Assembly (NCBI GenBank): GCA_910588655.1
Contig: CAJUPJ010000019.1
Location: 1-60,378 of the forward strand
Direction of reading: 5' to 3'
Source: an uncultured Lachnospiraceae bacterium
GTDB taxonomy: Bacteria > Bacillota > Clostridia > Lachnospirales > Lachnospiraceae
DNA: 60,378 nucleotides
The notes beneath the pieces are model-generated. The model ran no database searches. It was given only the letters and a program-made list of their open reading frames with translations, and was not told the origin of the DNA. Positions 53,040-60,378 of this stretch are shown here, one piece after another. A program made the translations under genes and the position numbers. Every line of letters starts with the position of its first letter. Position 1 is the first letter of the stretch.

Positions 53040-53336
53040 TAATTTCCAGTTATCCTGCCAGCCTGTTTTTCTGGAATTTTGTCAGGGAACAGCAGGTTTC
53101 CAGTGTTCCATCTAATATTATTCCATGACAGGGGCACTTTAGCACCGCCGGCATTTAAGCCAGATATTTAATGTTAGAGAATAAACGCCAGTTTATTCTG
53201 GGCATTAAATATCTGGCTTTATGTGCCGTTGCGTGGGCTAACGTAGCGCAAGCGTGCCCTGGAATGGAATAATTTAGTGGAACATGGAAACCCTGCGTCC
53301 GTTATAAACACAGATAAACATAGGATAACTGGAAAA
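53040..53336. repeat. palindromic intergenic element, copy F (~295 bp, core inverted)
   Basis: Exact 14-bp terminal repeat TTTCCAGTTATCCT (53043-53056) / AGGATAACTGGAAA (53322-53335). The core is in the opposite orientation to copies A and D: GCACTTTAGCACCGCCGGCATT, then inner stem AAGCCAGATATTTAATG / CATTAAATATCTGGCTT, then GGGCTAACGTAGCGCAAGCG. The subterminal GCGTCCGTTATAAACACA matches the inverse of copy A's left side. Confidence 0.85.
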
Positions 53337-53423
53337 ATTTCATTATTTTGTATTTACAAATCTGTATTAAATTTGTATTATTTCAATAGACAGATAAAAC
53401 GTATTATTGAAAGGAGCTATAAT

Positions 53424-55727
53424 ATGAAATTCAAGGTCAAACACCAAAATTCATCAGTTACAATAAAAAACGATAAACTGCCTGGTAATTCCTCTTTGCA
53501 TATTGATGCTATTACAGATAATATAATAAGAATCCATACTGTCCCTGGCATAGAAGATTTTAAAAGCCATTCTTTTTCAATAGAGAACATGCCTGAAAAA
53601 CCTGGCAATTTTAATATATCAAGTAATAAACATGCTATAACCGCAGCTACAGATTGTGTCACCCTGAAAATCAAAAAATCACTTCAGATTGATATTTATA
53701 ACAAAAACGGCAGCCTTGTATGTTCTGATATTGAAGACACCAGCAGTATACCAGATAACCTGTCTGAAGAGGAAATTGCACAGCTTATACAGGAAGGCCA
53801 TATCGCAGATACTTCTGATATGCAGTTTAAATATAAAGTCACCAAAAAACTTACAGGTAGTGAAGTATTTTACGGTCTTGGTGATAAAACCGGCTTTCTT
53901 GATAAAAAGGGCTATAATTATATTATGTGGAACTCTGATAACCCAGACCCCCATGTAGAAAATCCGACTTTCCGCGCACTTTATAAATCAGTTCCGTTTT
54001 TTATAGTACACCGTCCAAACTGCACTTATGGAATATTTCTTGATAATACGTATAAATCATATTTTGACTTTGGCTGCTCAGATGCAGGCAGTTATTCATT
54101 CGCTGTTACGGAAGGCGAACTTGACTATTACTTTATATATGGACAGAGCATAAAGGAAATCATAAGAAATTACACTTCCCTTACAGGACGCAGCCCTCTT
54201 CCACAGTTATGGACTTTAGGTTACCACCAGTCACGCTGGAGTTACTCATCTGCAAATGAAGTCATGGAACTTGCAGACAATTTTAAAAAATATAATATTC
54301 CTTGTGATGCAATACACCTTGACATAGACTATATGGACAAGTATAAGGTTTTTACAAGCAGCAATGAACGTTTCCCATCCCTTAGTGGTTTAAGTAATAA
54401 GCTTTCGCAAGATGGCATAAAACTCGTTTCAATAATTGACCCTGGTGTAAAAGCAGAAGAAGGTTATTATATGTACGATGAAGGAATTAATAATAACTAC
54501 TTTGCAACAACAGAGGATGGTCAAACTTACCATAATGCTGTATGGCCTGGCGATTCTGTCTTCCCTGCCTTTACTTCTCCAGAAGTACGCCAGTGGTGGG
54601 GAGAAAAAACAAAATTTCTAATTGACAACGGCATAGCTGGCATATGGAATGATATGAATGAACCAGCAAGTTTTAACGGGCCTCTTCCAGACGATATAAT
54701 ATTTCCAGGTGATAGCAAAAACTACACCCATAAGGAAATACACAATGTATACGGCCACCTTATGGCAGAAGCAACATATAACGGTTTAAAAGAAAACAGC
54801 CATAAACGCCCTTTTGTTATAACACGTGCCTGTTATAGCGGTTCACAAAAGTATACTACTGTCTGGACAGGTGATAACCAGAGTATATGGACACACCTTA
54901 AACTTGCCATTCCTCAGATGCTTAACCTGGGTATGTCAGGACTGCCATTCTGTGGTGTAGATATAGGAGGTTTTGGCTCAAATACTACCCCTGAACTTTT
55001 ATCACGCTGGATTGAAGCATGTTGTTTTTCACCTTTATTCAGAAACCATAGTGCTAAAATGACACGCAGGCAAGAACCCTGGACATTTAATAAAAGCACT
55101 CTGGATATTTACCGCAAATATGTTAAATTACACTATAAATTTATTCCATACCTGTATGATTTATGTTATGAAGAAAGCCTTACAGGTATTCCAATGTTAC
55201 GCCCGCTTGTTATGGAATATGAAAACGACCCAAATGCTAAAACGTGTAATGATGAATACTTAGTTGGAAACAGTATACTTGTTGCACCTGTTACAAGCCC
55301 TGGTGTTTCAGTACGCAGTGTTTATCTTCCAAAGGGTATATGGGTTGATTATAACAGTGGAAAACGTATTAAAGGTGGACGTTATATTTTATACCATGCA
55401 CCACTTGATGTATGTCCTATATTTATAAAAGGAGGAAGCATACTGCCAACATATCCTGATATTCCAAACCTGGACATGAAAAATACACGCAGGCTGGTTA
55501 TAGAGTTTTATCCATCAGAATACTATGGAAACCCATCCCAGTATATAAACCACTCCTGTTATTATATGCATTACCAGGATAACGGAACAGATTTTAAGTA
55601 CCAGACAGGTGAATATAACCTATATAAATTCAGCTTCTCCCCAAACCGTCCAAGCGGTCTGAAAATTAAATTAACCAGGAATGGCTACAAAGATAAATAC
55701 AAAAGCATTTCCGCAGTAACCAGGTAG
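53424..55727 (+). CDS. GH31 alpha-glucosidase
   Basis: 767 aa, cytoplasmic (no signal peptide). GH31 markers: N-terminal galactose-mutarotase-like domain with VFYGLGDKTGFLDKKG; PLPQLWTLGYHQSRWSY; IHLDIDYMDKYKVFT; catalytic nucleophile Asp in GIWNDMNEPASF (~residue 415); VWTGDNQSIWTHL with the acid/base region. Likely releases glucose from maltodextrins, complementing GlgP. AAAGGAG before 53424; the longer frame to 53277 would start in repeat F. Confidence 0.93.
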   Translation: MKFKVKHQNSSVTIKNDKLPGNSSLHIDAITDNIIRIHTVPGIEDFKSHSFSIENMPEKPGNFNISSNKHAITAATDCVTLKIKKSLQIDIYNKNGSLVCSDIEDTSSIPDNLSEEEIAQLIQEGHIADTSDMQFKYKVTKKLTGSEVFYGLGDKTGFLDKKGYNYIMWNSDNPDPHVENPTFRALYKSVPFFIVHRPNCTYGIFLDNTYKSYFDFGCSDAGSYSFAVTEGELDYYFIYGQSIKEIIRNYTSLTGRSPLPQLWTLGYHQSRWSYSSANEVMELADNFKKYNIPCDAIHLDIDYMDKYKVFTSSNERFPSLSGLSNKLSQDGIKLVSIIDPGVKAEEGYYMYDEGINNNYFATTEDGQTYHNAVWPGDSVFPAFTSPEVRQWWGEKTKFLIDNGIAGIWNDMNEPASFNGPLPDDIIFPGDSKNYTHKEIHNVYGHLMAEATYNGLKENSHKRPFVITRACYSGSQKYTTVWTGDNQSIWTHLKLAIPQMLNLGMSGLPFCGVDIGGFGSNTTPELLSRWIEACCFSPLFRNHSAKMTRRQEPWTFNKSTLDIYRKYVKLHYKFIPYLYDLCYEESLTGIPMLRPLVMEYENDPNAKTCNDEYLVGNSILVAPVTSPGVSVRSVYLPKGIWVDYNSGKRIKGGRYILYHAPLDVCPIFIKGGSILPTYPDIPNLDMKNTRRLVIEFYPSEYYGNPSQYINHSCYYMHYQDNGTDFKYQTGEYNLYKFSFSPNRPSGLKIKLTRNGYKDKYKSISAVTR

Positions 55728-55729
55728 AT

Positions 55730-56728
55730 TTATCCACACAACAATCTGCATTTAATACCAGCAAATGAAATAATATCATTCACATTACACAATATTTTTA
55801 CATTTGCTGGTATTTTTTCACCGTTTACAAAAGTACCATTTATGGAACTTAAATCTTCTATGTAAATATCCTCATCCTCTATATAAAACATGGCATGATG
55901 CCGGCTTACAAAACATACTGGTAATACTAAATTACAACTGCTGCTTCTTCCTACACTGGCTTCTAAATGGCTTTCATCTATTCTTTTACCTGCATCCCCA
56001 AGGCATATATTTATATATCCTTTATCTTTTATATTAAATGGAAGTGAAGCCTTTTCAACAGATAATATAAATCTTCTGGATATATTTTCTTTTTTACTGT
56101 TTATTCCTGTATTAGTTATAATTCCATCTGCCACATGGATATCTTCCTGCTTTTTATTACAATGCGCTTTACTATTTACAATACCAGGTTTAAATCCCTT
56201 AATATAAGCCTTTATATCTGGTATAATAAACCCATTATCTGTTATTAAACCATATATACCATAAATAAATTCTACTGCATTTTTATCATTATGCCCAAGG
56301 CAGTCAATAAGTTCTTCTGTAAGCTTCTTAATATCTGTCTGGAAATCCCCCTGCAATTCAGGAACACAACAAAATTTTGCCCTTTTATTTTTCTTATCCC
56401 AGAATATATATTCCAAATCCATTACATACGAATTTTCACTTAAGAAAAATTCTTCTCCATTCAATACTGCCTGGACAATATCTAAATATAACTGCCTGGC
56501 TAAATTATAACTTATATTATATTCATTAATATATTCTTTCAGGCATTTCATTCCCTGGATTTCATAATACAGCTCCATTTTATTATCAGTATATCTGTAC
56601 TCCAAATCTAACAGTCCTTGTATTTTATTATTTTTCATCATATTCATTGAAAGTGAATTAGAAATATCTGTTCCAGTTCCAATTACCAGGTATGACATCC
56701 TGCTGTCCTGATATATACGTTTATCCAA
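55730..56728 (-). CDS. FHA-domain protein with DUF6382-like N-terminus
   Basis: 332 aa, soluble. The N-terminal ~170 residues (SYLVIGTGTD, MKCLKEYINEYNISYNLARQLYLDIV) match a family I recall as DUF6382 that partners Tad-like pilus genes. The C-terminal FHA domain (~245-332) has GRSSSCNLVLP, VSRHHAMFY and DLSSINGTFVNGEKI, the phosphothreonine-binding loops. Predicted signalling or scaffold component of the pilus cluster to its right. The stop adjoins the convergent GH31 gene. Confidence 0.8.
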   Translation of the reverse strand: MDKRIYQDSRMSYLVIGTGTDISNSLSMNMMKNNKIQGLLDLEYRYTDNKMELYYEIQGMKCLKEYINEYNISYNLARQLYLDIVQAVLNGEEFFLSENSYVMDLEYIFWDKKNKRAKFCCVPELQGDFQTDIKKLTEELIDCLGHNDKNAVEFIYGIYGLITDNGFIIPDIKAYIKGFKPGIVNSKAHCNKKQEDIHVADGIITNTGINSKKENISRRFILSVEKASLPFNIKDKGYINICLGDAGKRIDESHLEASVGRSSSCNLVLPVCFVSRHHAMFYIEDEDIYIEDLSSINGTFVNGEKIPANVKILCNVNDIISFAGIKCRLLCG

Positions 56729-56742
56729 TACTTTTACCCCGC

Positions 56743-57162
56743 TCAGTTTTTAAATATACCTTTTGTCCTTATAATAAATTCTGGATGTATTGCCAGGTAC
56801 TTATCATCTGCTCTTATCTCCTGTTTGCTGTCTATAAAATAATTAACCACTGGTATATTAAGGCTGCATTCCGCCGCTGCCTCAGACTTTATATATAATT
56901 TATCTTTATTTACTGCACCTGATACAATATGGAATATCCATAAATTTTTCTGTATATCCTGCTGCCACTCTTTATTGTCTTTATACTCCTTTTTCCCTTC
57001 TGCCACATGGACAACTGCCTGTTGCATATTACAATAAACAATAGTTTTATCATGCAAATAAAATATTACATATATCATGGCAAATATAAGCCCTAATATT
57101 ACTGGTATAACAAACGCTGCTTCTACAGTATAACTTCCTTTCATTCTTGTTACAGATTTCAT
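56743..57162 (-). CDS. TadE-like pseudopilin
   Basis: 139 aa. Short positive leader then MKGSYTVEAAFVIPVILGLIFAMIYVIFYL (class III prepilin-like cleavage site before S/Y with Glu at +5 and a hydrophobic helix), the rest extracellular. Probably processed by the A24 peptidase encoded next to it. AGAGGGC before the start. Confidence 0.82.
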   Translation of the reverse strand: MKSVTRMKGSYTVEAAFVIPVILGLIFAMIYVIFYLHDKTIVYCNMQQAVVHVAEGKKEYKDNKEWQQDIQKNLWIFHIVSGAVNKDKLYIKSEAAAECSLNIPVVNYFIDSKQEIRADDKYLAIHPEFIIRTKGIFKN

Positions 57163-57191
57163 ATACTTTTGCCCTCTTTCATTTTATAAAA

Positions 57192-57650
57192 TTAGAATTG
57201 GATATATAATCCTGCTATATAAATAATAAATGAACTTAACACAAATGGTGCAAGCGGCATCCCATAATTCTTTGGTTTATGTTTAACTAAAACAAGAAAT
57301 ACTGCTGCAAAAAACGCCAGTATAAAGCTAAACATAATAATAAAAATATTTGCCATAATACCTAAACCCAGACCTGTCAGCGCAAAAATAAAAGCATCAC
57401 CTGTCCCAAGCTGTCCCCTGCTGGCAGCTGAAAACGCCATAAAAAGCATAAAAACAATAATTGTACCTGCCATATCCTTAAACTGTAAATTGTGCTGCCA
57501 TATATGAAAACACAGAACCAGCAGCAATCCAGCAATAACAACTGGCATATATATCTCTTTATATTTTAAATCTGTAACTGTACAGATAAGCAAAGCCGTT
57601 CCTAATATAATATATAATAAAATGTCTTTATCTATATTTTTCTCCTCCAT
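57192..57650 (-). CDS. A24-family prepilin peptidase (TadV/CpaA-like)
   Basis: 152 aa, about five membrane helices, no N-terminal methylase domain. The aspartate dyad is visible: TDLKYKEI (~residue 27) and GTGDAFIFALTGLGLG (GxGD, ~residue 78). Cleaves leader peptides of TadE/Flp-like pilins, here the products of the flanking genes. Confidence 0.87.
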   Translation of the reverse strand: MEEKNIDKDILLYIILGTALLICTVTDLKYKEIYMPVVIAGLLLVLCFHIWQHNLQFKDMAGTIIVFMLFMAFSAASRGQLGTGDAFIFALTGLGLGIMANIFIIMFSFILAFFAAVFLVLVKHKPKNYGMPLAPFVLSSFIIYIAGLYIQF

Positions 57651-57710
57651 TTCTAAAATTCTGTTTTATATACTTTAACTGTCTGTAAATAAGTACATAA
57701 CCCGGTTAAT

Positions 57711-58550
57711 TTAATCTGCTCCACACTTACTACAGGCGGGCAGTTTATTGGTTTCTGATTTTTTAACCCTTCTTATATCCCTTTTAATTTTGGGACATAC
57801 CGAAGTTTTATGATACCTGTCACCATATGTTGTAATATAAGCCCTTGCTAATTGTTCCGCTTCAATATCCTGACAGCATTTTTCACATGGTTTATATTTG
57901 CCACCTGACGAATTGCGCTTTAATGGGACATCCTTTCCTTGTATCTCCCTGACATCCGGTTTTAGATATGTACATTTCCTGTCACAATGGTATACCTTGC
58001 CACTTTTTGTAATGTAGACATAATCTTCATCAATATTATCCTTATTACTATCCGACATACTTTTACCAGAAAAATTATTTATAGCCATCTGCTGGTAGAA
58101 ATTTAACTGGAATATTTCTGAACCAAGAAAAGGTATTTTCATTTTATATAAAACATGGCATATGGGAATATCTGCATTCTCATCATATCTTATAATAATT
58201 TTTTCATCTGCAAGAGCTGCCACTGACAAAGTTTTAGTTCCAAAAACAGCATATTCCCTTGCGCAGCCAGCAAGTGTGTCCTGGATATAATTTACCCTGT
58301 ACAGGCACTGAAAAATATAAAACAATGAAAATAATGCAATAAAAAATATTGGCACACAAAAACATGCTTCAACAGTTATAGAACCGCTTTTTTTTAATAA
58401 AAACACAAAGGAATGTCCTTTACACATTTTACTTTTACCTGTATATTTCAAGTTATGCCGGGGAGCAATCCTGATATTTTGTAAGATTTTATATTTTTTT
58501 ATTCTGTTGTTTCCTGCATAAAGGACACCCCAGTATGTTTTTATACCCAT
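57711..58550 (-). CDS. TadE-like protein with duplicated C-terminal Cys/His motif
   Basis: 279 aa. A leader and helix KSGSITVEACFCVPIFFIALFSLFYIF (~55-82) mark a TadE-type pseudopilin. The C-terminal ~100 residues hold two copies of a motif: YITKSGKVYHCDRKCTYL with KPCEKC (178-225) and YITTYGDRYHKTSVCPKI with PACSKC (237-276), each a YH-x4-C...C-x2-C set suited to zinc or disulfide formation; the Cys of YHC is lost in copy 2. GGAGGTG directly precedes the ATG at 58550. Surface-exposed by inference. Confidence 0.72.
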   Translation of the reverse strand: MGIKTYWGVLYAGNNRIKKYKILQNIRIAPRHNLKYTGKSKMCKGHSFVFLLKKSGSITVEACFCVPIFFIALFSLFYIFQCLYRVNYIQDTLAGCAREYAVFGTKTLSVAALADEKIIIRYDENADIPICHVLYKMKIPFLGSEIFQLNFYQQMAINNFSGKSMSDSNKDNIDEDYVYITKSGKVYHCDRKCTYLKPDVREIQGKDVPLKRNSSGGKYKPCEKCCQDIEAEQLARAYITTYGDRYHKTSVCPKIKRDIRRVKKSETNKLPACSKCGAD

Positions 58551-58564
58551 TTACACCTCCACTT

Positions 58565-60175
58565 TTATTCCCACACGCCATCAACAAAACTGTAACTGGC
58601 GGTTACATTTTTGTTTGCTTTCCGCGTTTTTATTTTACCCAGTAAACCATTATCAATATAAGAAAATACGTAAGGTATATTATAACTTGTAATACATTCT
58701 GCTGCACAAATACAATCCCTGAACTCAAATGTCTGGTTAAAACGTTCTCTTAAATCAAACTGGATAATATCAATAATCCTGTTTTTTAAATTCTCTTTTG
58801 AAACCAGCAGTCCAAGCAGTAATAAATACTGTTTATAAGAAATATCTGTAGAAATTACTTCTCCATCAGCCTTTGGATAAGATTTCCCCTTTTTCTTAAA
58901 AAAACTATGTGATACAGAACATATTTCTTCATACTTCATTTTAAAATCCGCCGGGCTTTTTATTAATGGTACTTTTTTGCCCGCCATAAGTGCAGTTACA
59001 TCAATACATGCCTCTTCAAATGCCAGTATTGCAAGAATTAACCACTGCATACCTGTAATTAATGGTACAATTCCTGTAAAACCAACAATAGCTGTTGCTG
59101 TTGCCAGGCTTTTTGACTGGAATGATGCATTTGTACTGACATAAAGCATATTAACAAGGGTTCGTATAACAAGAAGCCGCCTGGCAATATATGCCAGATT
59201 TTCTTTTTCTGTTTTCTTGCCTGCAATAAGATACTCCAATCCATAATGTACAGTATTATATTCTTTATCAATATAAGATGAAAAAACATTTTCTGCATAG
59301 TAAATATATTTTAACTTATCTACATTACCATCTTGTTTTACCTCTCCTAAAAGCTTGTCCTGGTTTAGTTCCTTGCTTTCATCCCCTTTAAGCAGTGACT
59401 TAAAAAATCTGGCAGCAGAAGAATTATCATCCTCCTTTTCTTTAGAATAAAAATCAATGTCTGCTGCCTGGATTTCTGCCTCACTTACTTTAGAAACATC
59501 ACAAACAAGGGATAATAATCCATTATTAATAAGATTTTTAAAAGCCTTTAGCGGATTACCACCAGCAGAGTCATTTTTTAACTGGTCATCAAGTTCTTTC
59601 TCTGATGGTTTTTCATTGTCTTTTTTGCCGTTATCATCACTTCCAGCACTGTTATCCGTATCATAAGCCCCATCCTCATACTTTTCCGCTTCATCCAATA
59701 AACTATCAATGGCAATATCCTTATCATTTTTCCCTTTTTCCTGGAAATAATCTTTCACACCACTAGCAGCAGATGTAAGTATATAATCTGATATCTGCCC
59801 CAGAAACACTTTATCTTCATCAAGCGTATAATAATTACCTGTTTCACATGAAATATCCTTTAACCTGTATAAATTAGAATATGTTTTTAAAGCTCCAGCA
59901 GGTTTATATTCCAAATTATTATTTACAATCTCTTCCAGACCAGTCTCAAAATCTGATAATCCGGTACCATTATAACCGCCATATGCAAATAAACCATATT
60001 CATCATACAGTTCTTTATTATAATTACCTAATAACATTTCAACAGCATTATTAGATGCTACGGTTACATAAGCTTCAGACGTAATAACACGTACATGTTC
60101 TATAAATACAGTAACAAGCGAAAGCATTATAACAAAAATAAATGTTAAGAATACTGTTATACTCCCCTTTTTTAT
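58565..60175 (-). CDS. DUF5702-like Tad-cluster protein, start codon uncertain
   Basis: About 536 aa. The protein opens IKKGSITVFLTFIFVIMLSLVTVFIEHVRV, a TadE/TadG-like leader and membrane helix, then SNNAVEMLLGNYNKELYDEYGLFA, as in DUF5702 proteins of Lachnospiraceae. An acidic Lys/Asp/Ser linker covers ~130-190, with another helix near 365-390. The first in-frame ATG (60127) would cut the helix in half; upstream to the in-frame stop near 60238 there is no ATG, GTG or TTG. ATA at 60173-60175 has AAAGGGGG 7 bases before it. Probably the first of the genes seen here. Confidence 0.65.
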   Translation of the reverse strand: MKKGSITVFLTFIFVIMLSLVTVFIEHVRVITSEAYVTVASNNAVEMLLGNYNKELYDEYGLFAYGGYNGTGLSDFETGLEEIVNNNLEYKPAGALKTYSNLYRLKDISCETGNYYTLDEDKVFLGQISDYILTSAASGVKDYFQEKGKNDKDIAIDSLLDEAEKYEDGAYDTDNSAGSDDNGKKDNEKPSEKELDDQLKNDSAGGNPLKAFKNLINNGLLSLVCDVSKVSEAEIQAADIDFYSKEKEDDNSSAARFFKSLLKGDESKELNQDKLLGEVKQDGNVDKLKYIYYAENVFSSYIDKEYNTVHYGLEYLIAGKKTEKENLAYIARRLLVIRTLVNMLYVSTNASFQSKSLATATAIVGFTGIVPLITGMQWLILAILAFEEACIDVTALMAGKKVPLIKSPADFKMKYEEICSVSHSFFKKKGKSYPKADGEVISTDISYKQYLLLLGLLVSKENLKNRIIDIIQFDLRERFNQTFEFRDCICAAECITSYNIPYVFSYIDNGLLGKIKTRKANKNVTASYSFVDGVWE

Positions 60176-60333
60176 ATACCTGCCCCCTTTCCTGAATGAT
60201 AGTCTCTCGGATTCTCCAGCCCTTATCTTCTGCGGCTTTCAAATCCAGTTTTATAAAAATCCCCCACTTTTTTTGCCAAAAACACTTGACAAACCCGTCA
60301 AAAAATGCGGCGCTTCGCGCCTATTAAATGAAC

Positions 60334-60358
60334 TACCCCGCAGCAGAGCTGCGGGGTA
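60334..60358. terminator. hairpin at the right edge
   Basis: TACCCCGCAGC (60334-60344) pairs exactly with GCTGCGGGGTA (60348-60358). Strong GC stem without an obvious T-tract; terminator or other RNA structure. The rest of 60240-60378 holds nothing I can assign. Confidence 0.35.
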
Positions 60359-60378
60359 TCTGAGGGGTGGCTCCACTA

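Overview
The window looks like chromosome from a low-GC, spore-lineage Firmicute, most likely a Lachnospiraceae-type Clostridium. The basis is AT-rich DNA with strong AGGAGG-type ribosome binding sites, a leucine T-box, the Trk/SpoIIR/PBP1A/MATE/FabV gene complement, several small proteins typical of that family, and a Tad-like pilus cluster of the DUF5702/DUF6382 type. The family assignment is inferred from recalled protein families; no database search was possible.

Layout: 0.1-1.1 kb holds two gene remnants (DUF6061-like with an internal amber codon; N-terminally truncated GNAT). 1.2-6.3 kb has leuA with its T-box on the minus strand and trkA-trkH on the plus strand. 6.35-6.84 kb is an internally deleted sugar-isomerase-like pseudogene. 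6.9-23.7 kb contains three BlaR1/MecR1-like M56 receptors (one paired with a BlaI repressor, one with a scrambled HExxH motif). Between them are a TetR-flavodoxin pair, nadE, a DUF402 gene, the rpmG-secE-nusG-rplK-rplA operon, a FliD-like protein, a DUF2156 acyl/aminoacyltransferase and an isochorismatase-like hydrolase. 23.8-25.65 kb is a small decayed accessory patch: a deleted HTH-methyltransferase gene fused tail to tail to a frameshifted tetR, two remnants of small genes, and a type I toxin-antitoxin locus. 25.7-34.5 kb is a minus-strand block: a DapF homologue lacking both catalytic cysteines, a BceS/BceR-like pair, an AgrC/LytTR-like pair, the thiazole operon thiS-thiG-thiH-thiE/tenI and an orphan BlaI. 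34.6-55.7 kb is mostly housekeeping (fabV, ispE, VanY-like peptidase, plsC, MATE, DUF1934, spoIIR, PBP1A, GT2, ArsR, SpoIIQ-like, RDD, sppA, glgP, PrcB lipoprotein, GH31). 55.7-60.2 kb is a Tad-like pilus/pseudopilin cluster running off the right edge.

The strongest unexplained signal is a dispersed intergenic repeat family. There are at least seven copies: 10.15, 10.54, 16.76, 35.94, 41.73, 42.2 and 53.04 kb. Most have ~14-19 bp terminal inverted repeats around TTTACAGTTATCTT. Copies at 10.15, 41.73 and 53.04 kb (and a rearranged one at 42.2 kb) carry a conserved ~150 bp nested-hairpin core. Two of the core stems keep their pairing while their sequence changes, which suggests selection on a folded RNA or single-stranded DNA. 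Two further small repeat families sit next to these elements. Other points of note: a compact type I toxin-antitoxin locus whose two RNAs start with similar sequences; an AgrC/LytTR pair facing a small divergent transcript; ThiS ending in GGGQ rather than GG; and a DUF5702 protein with no conventional start codon for its evident N-terminus.
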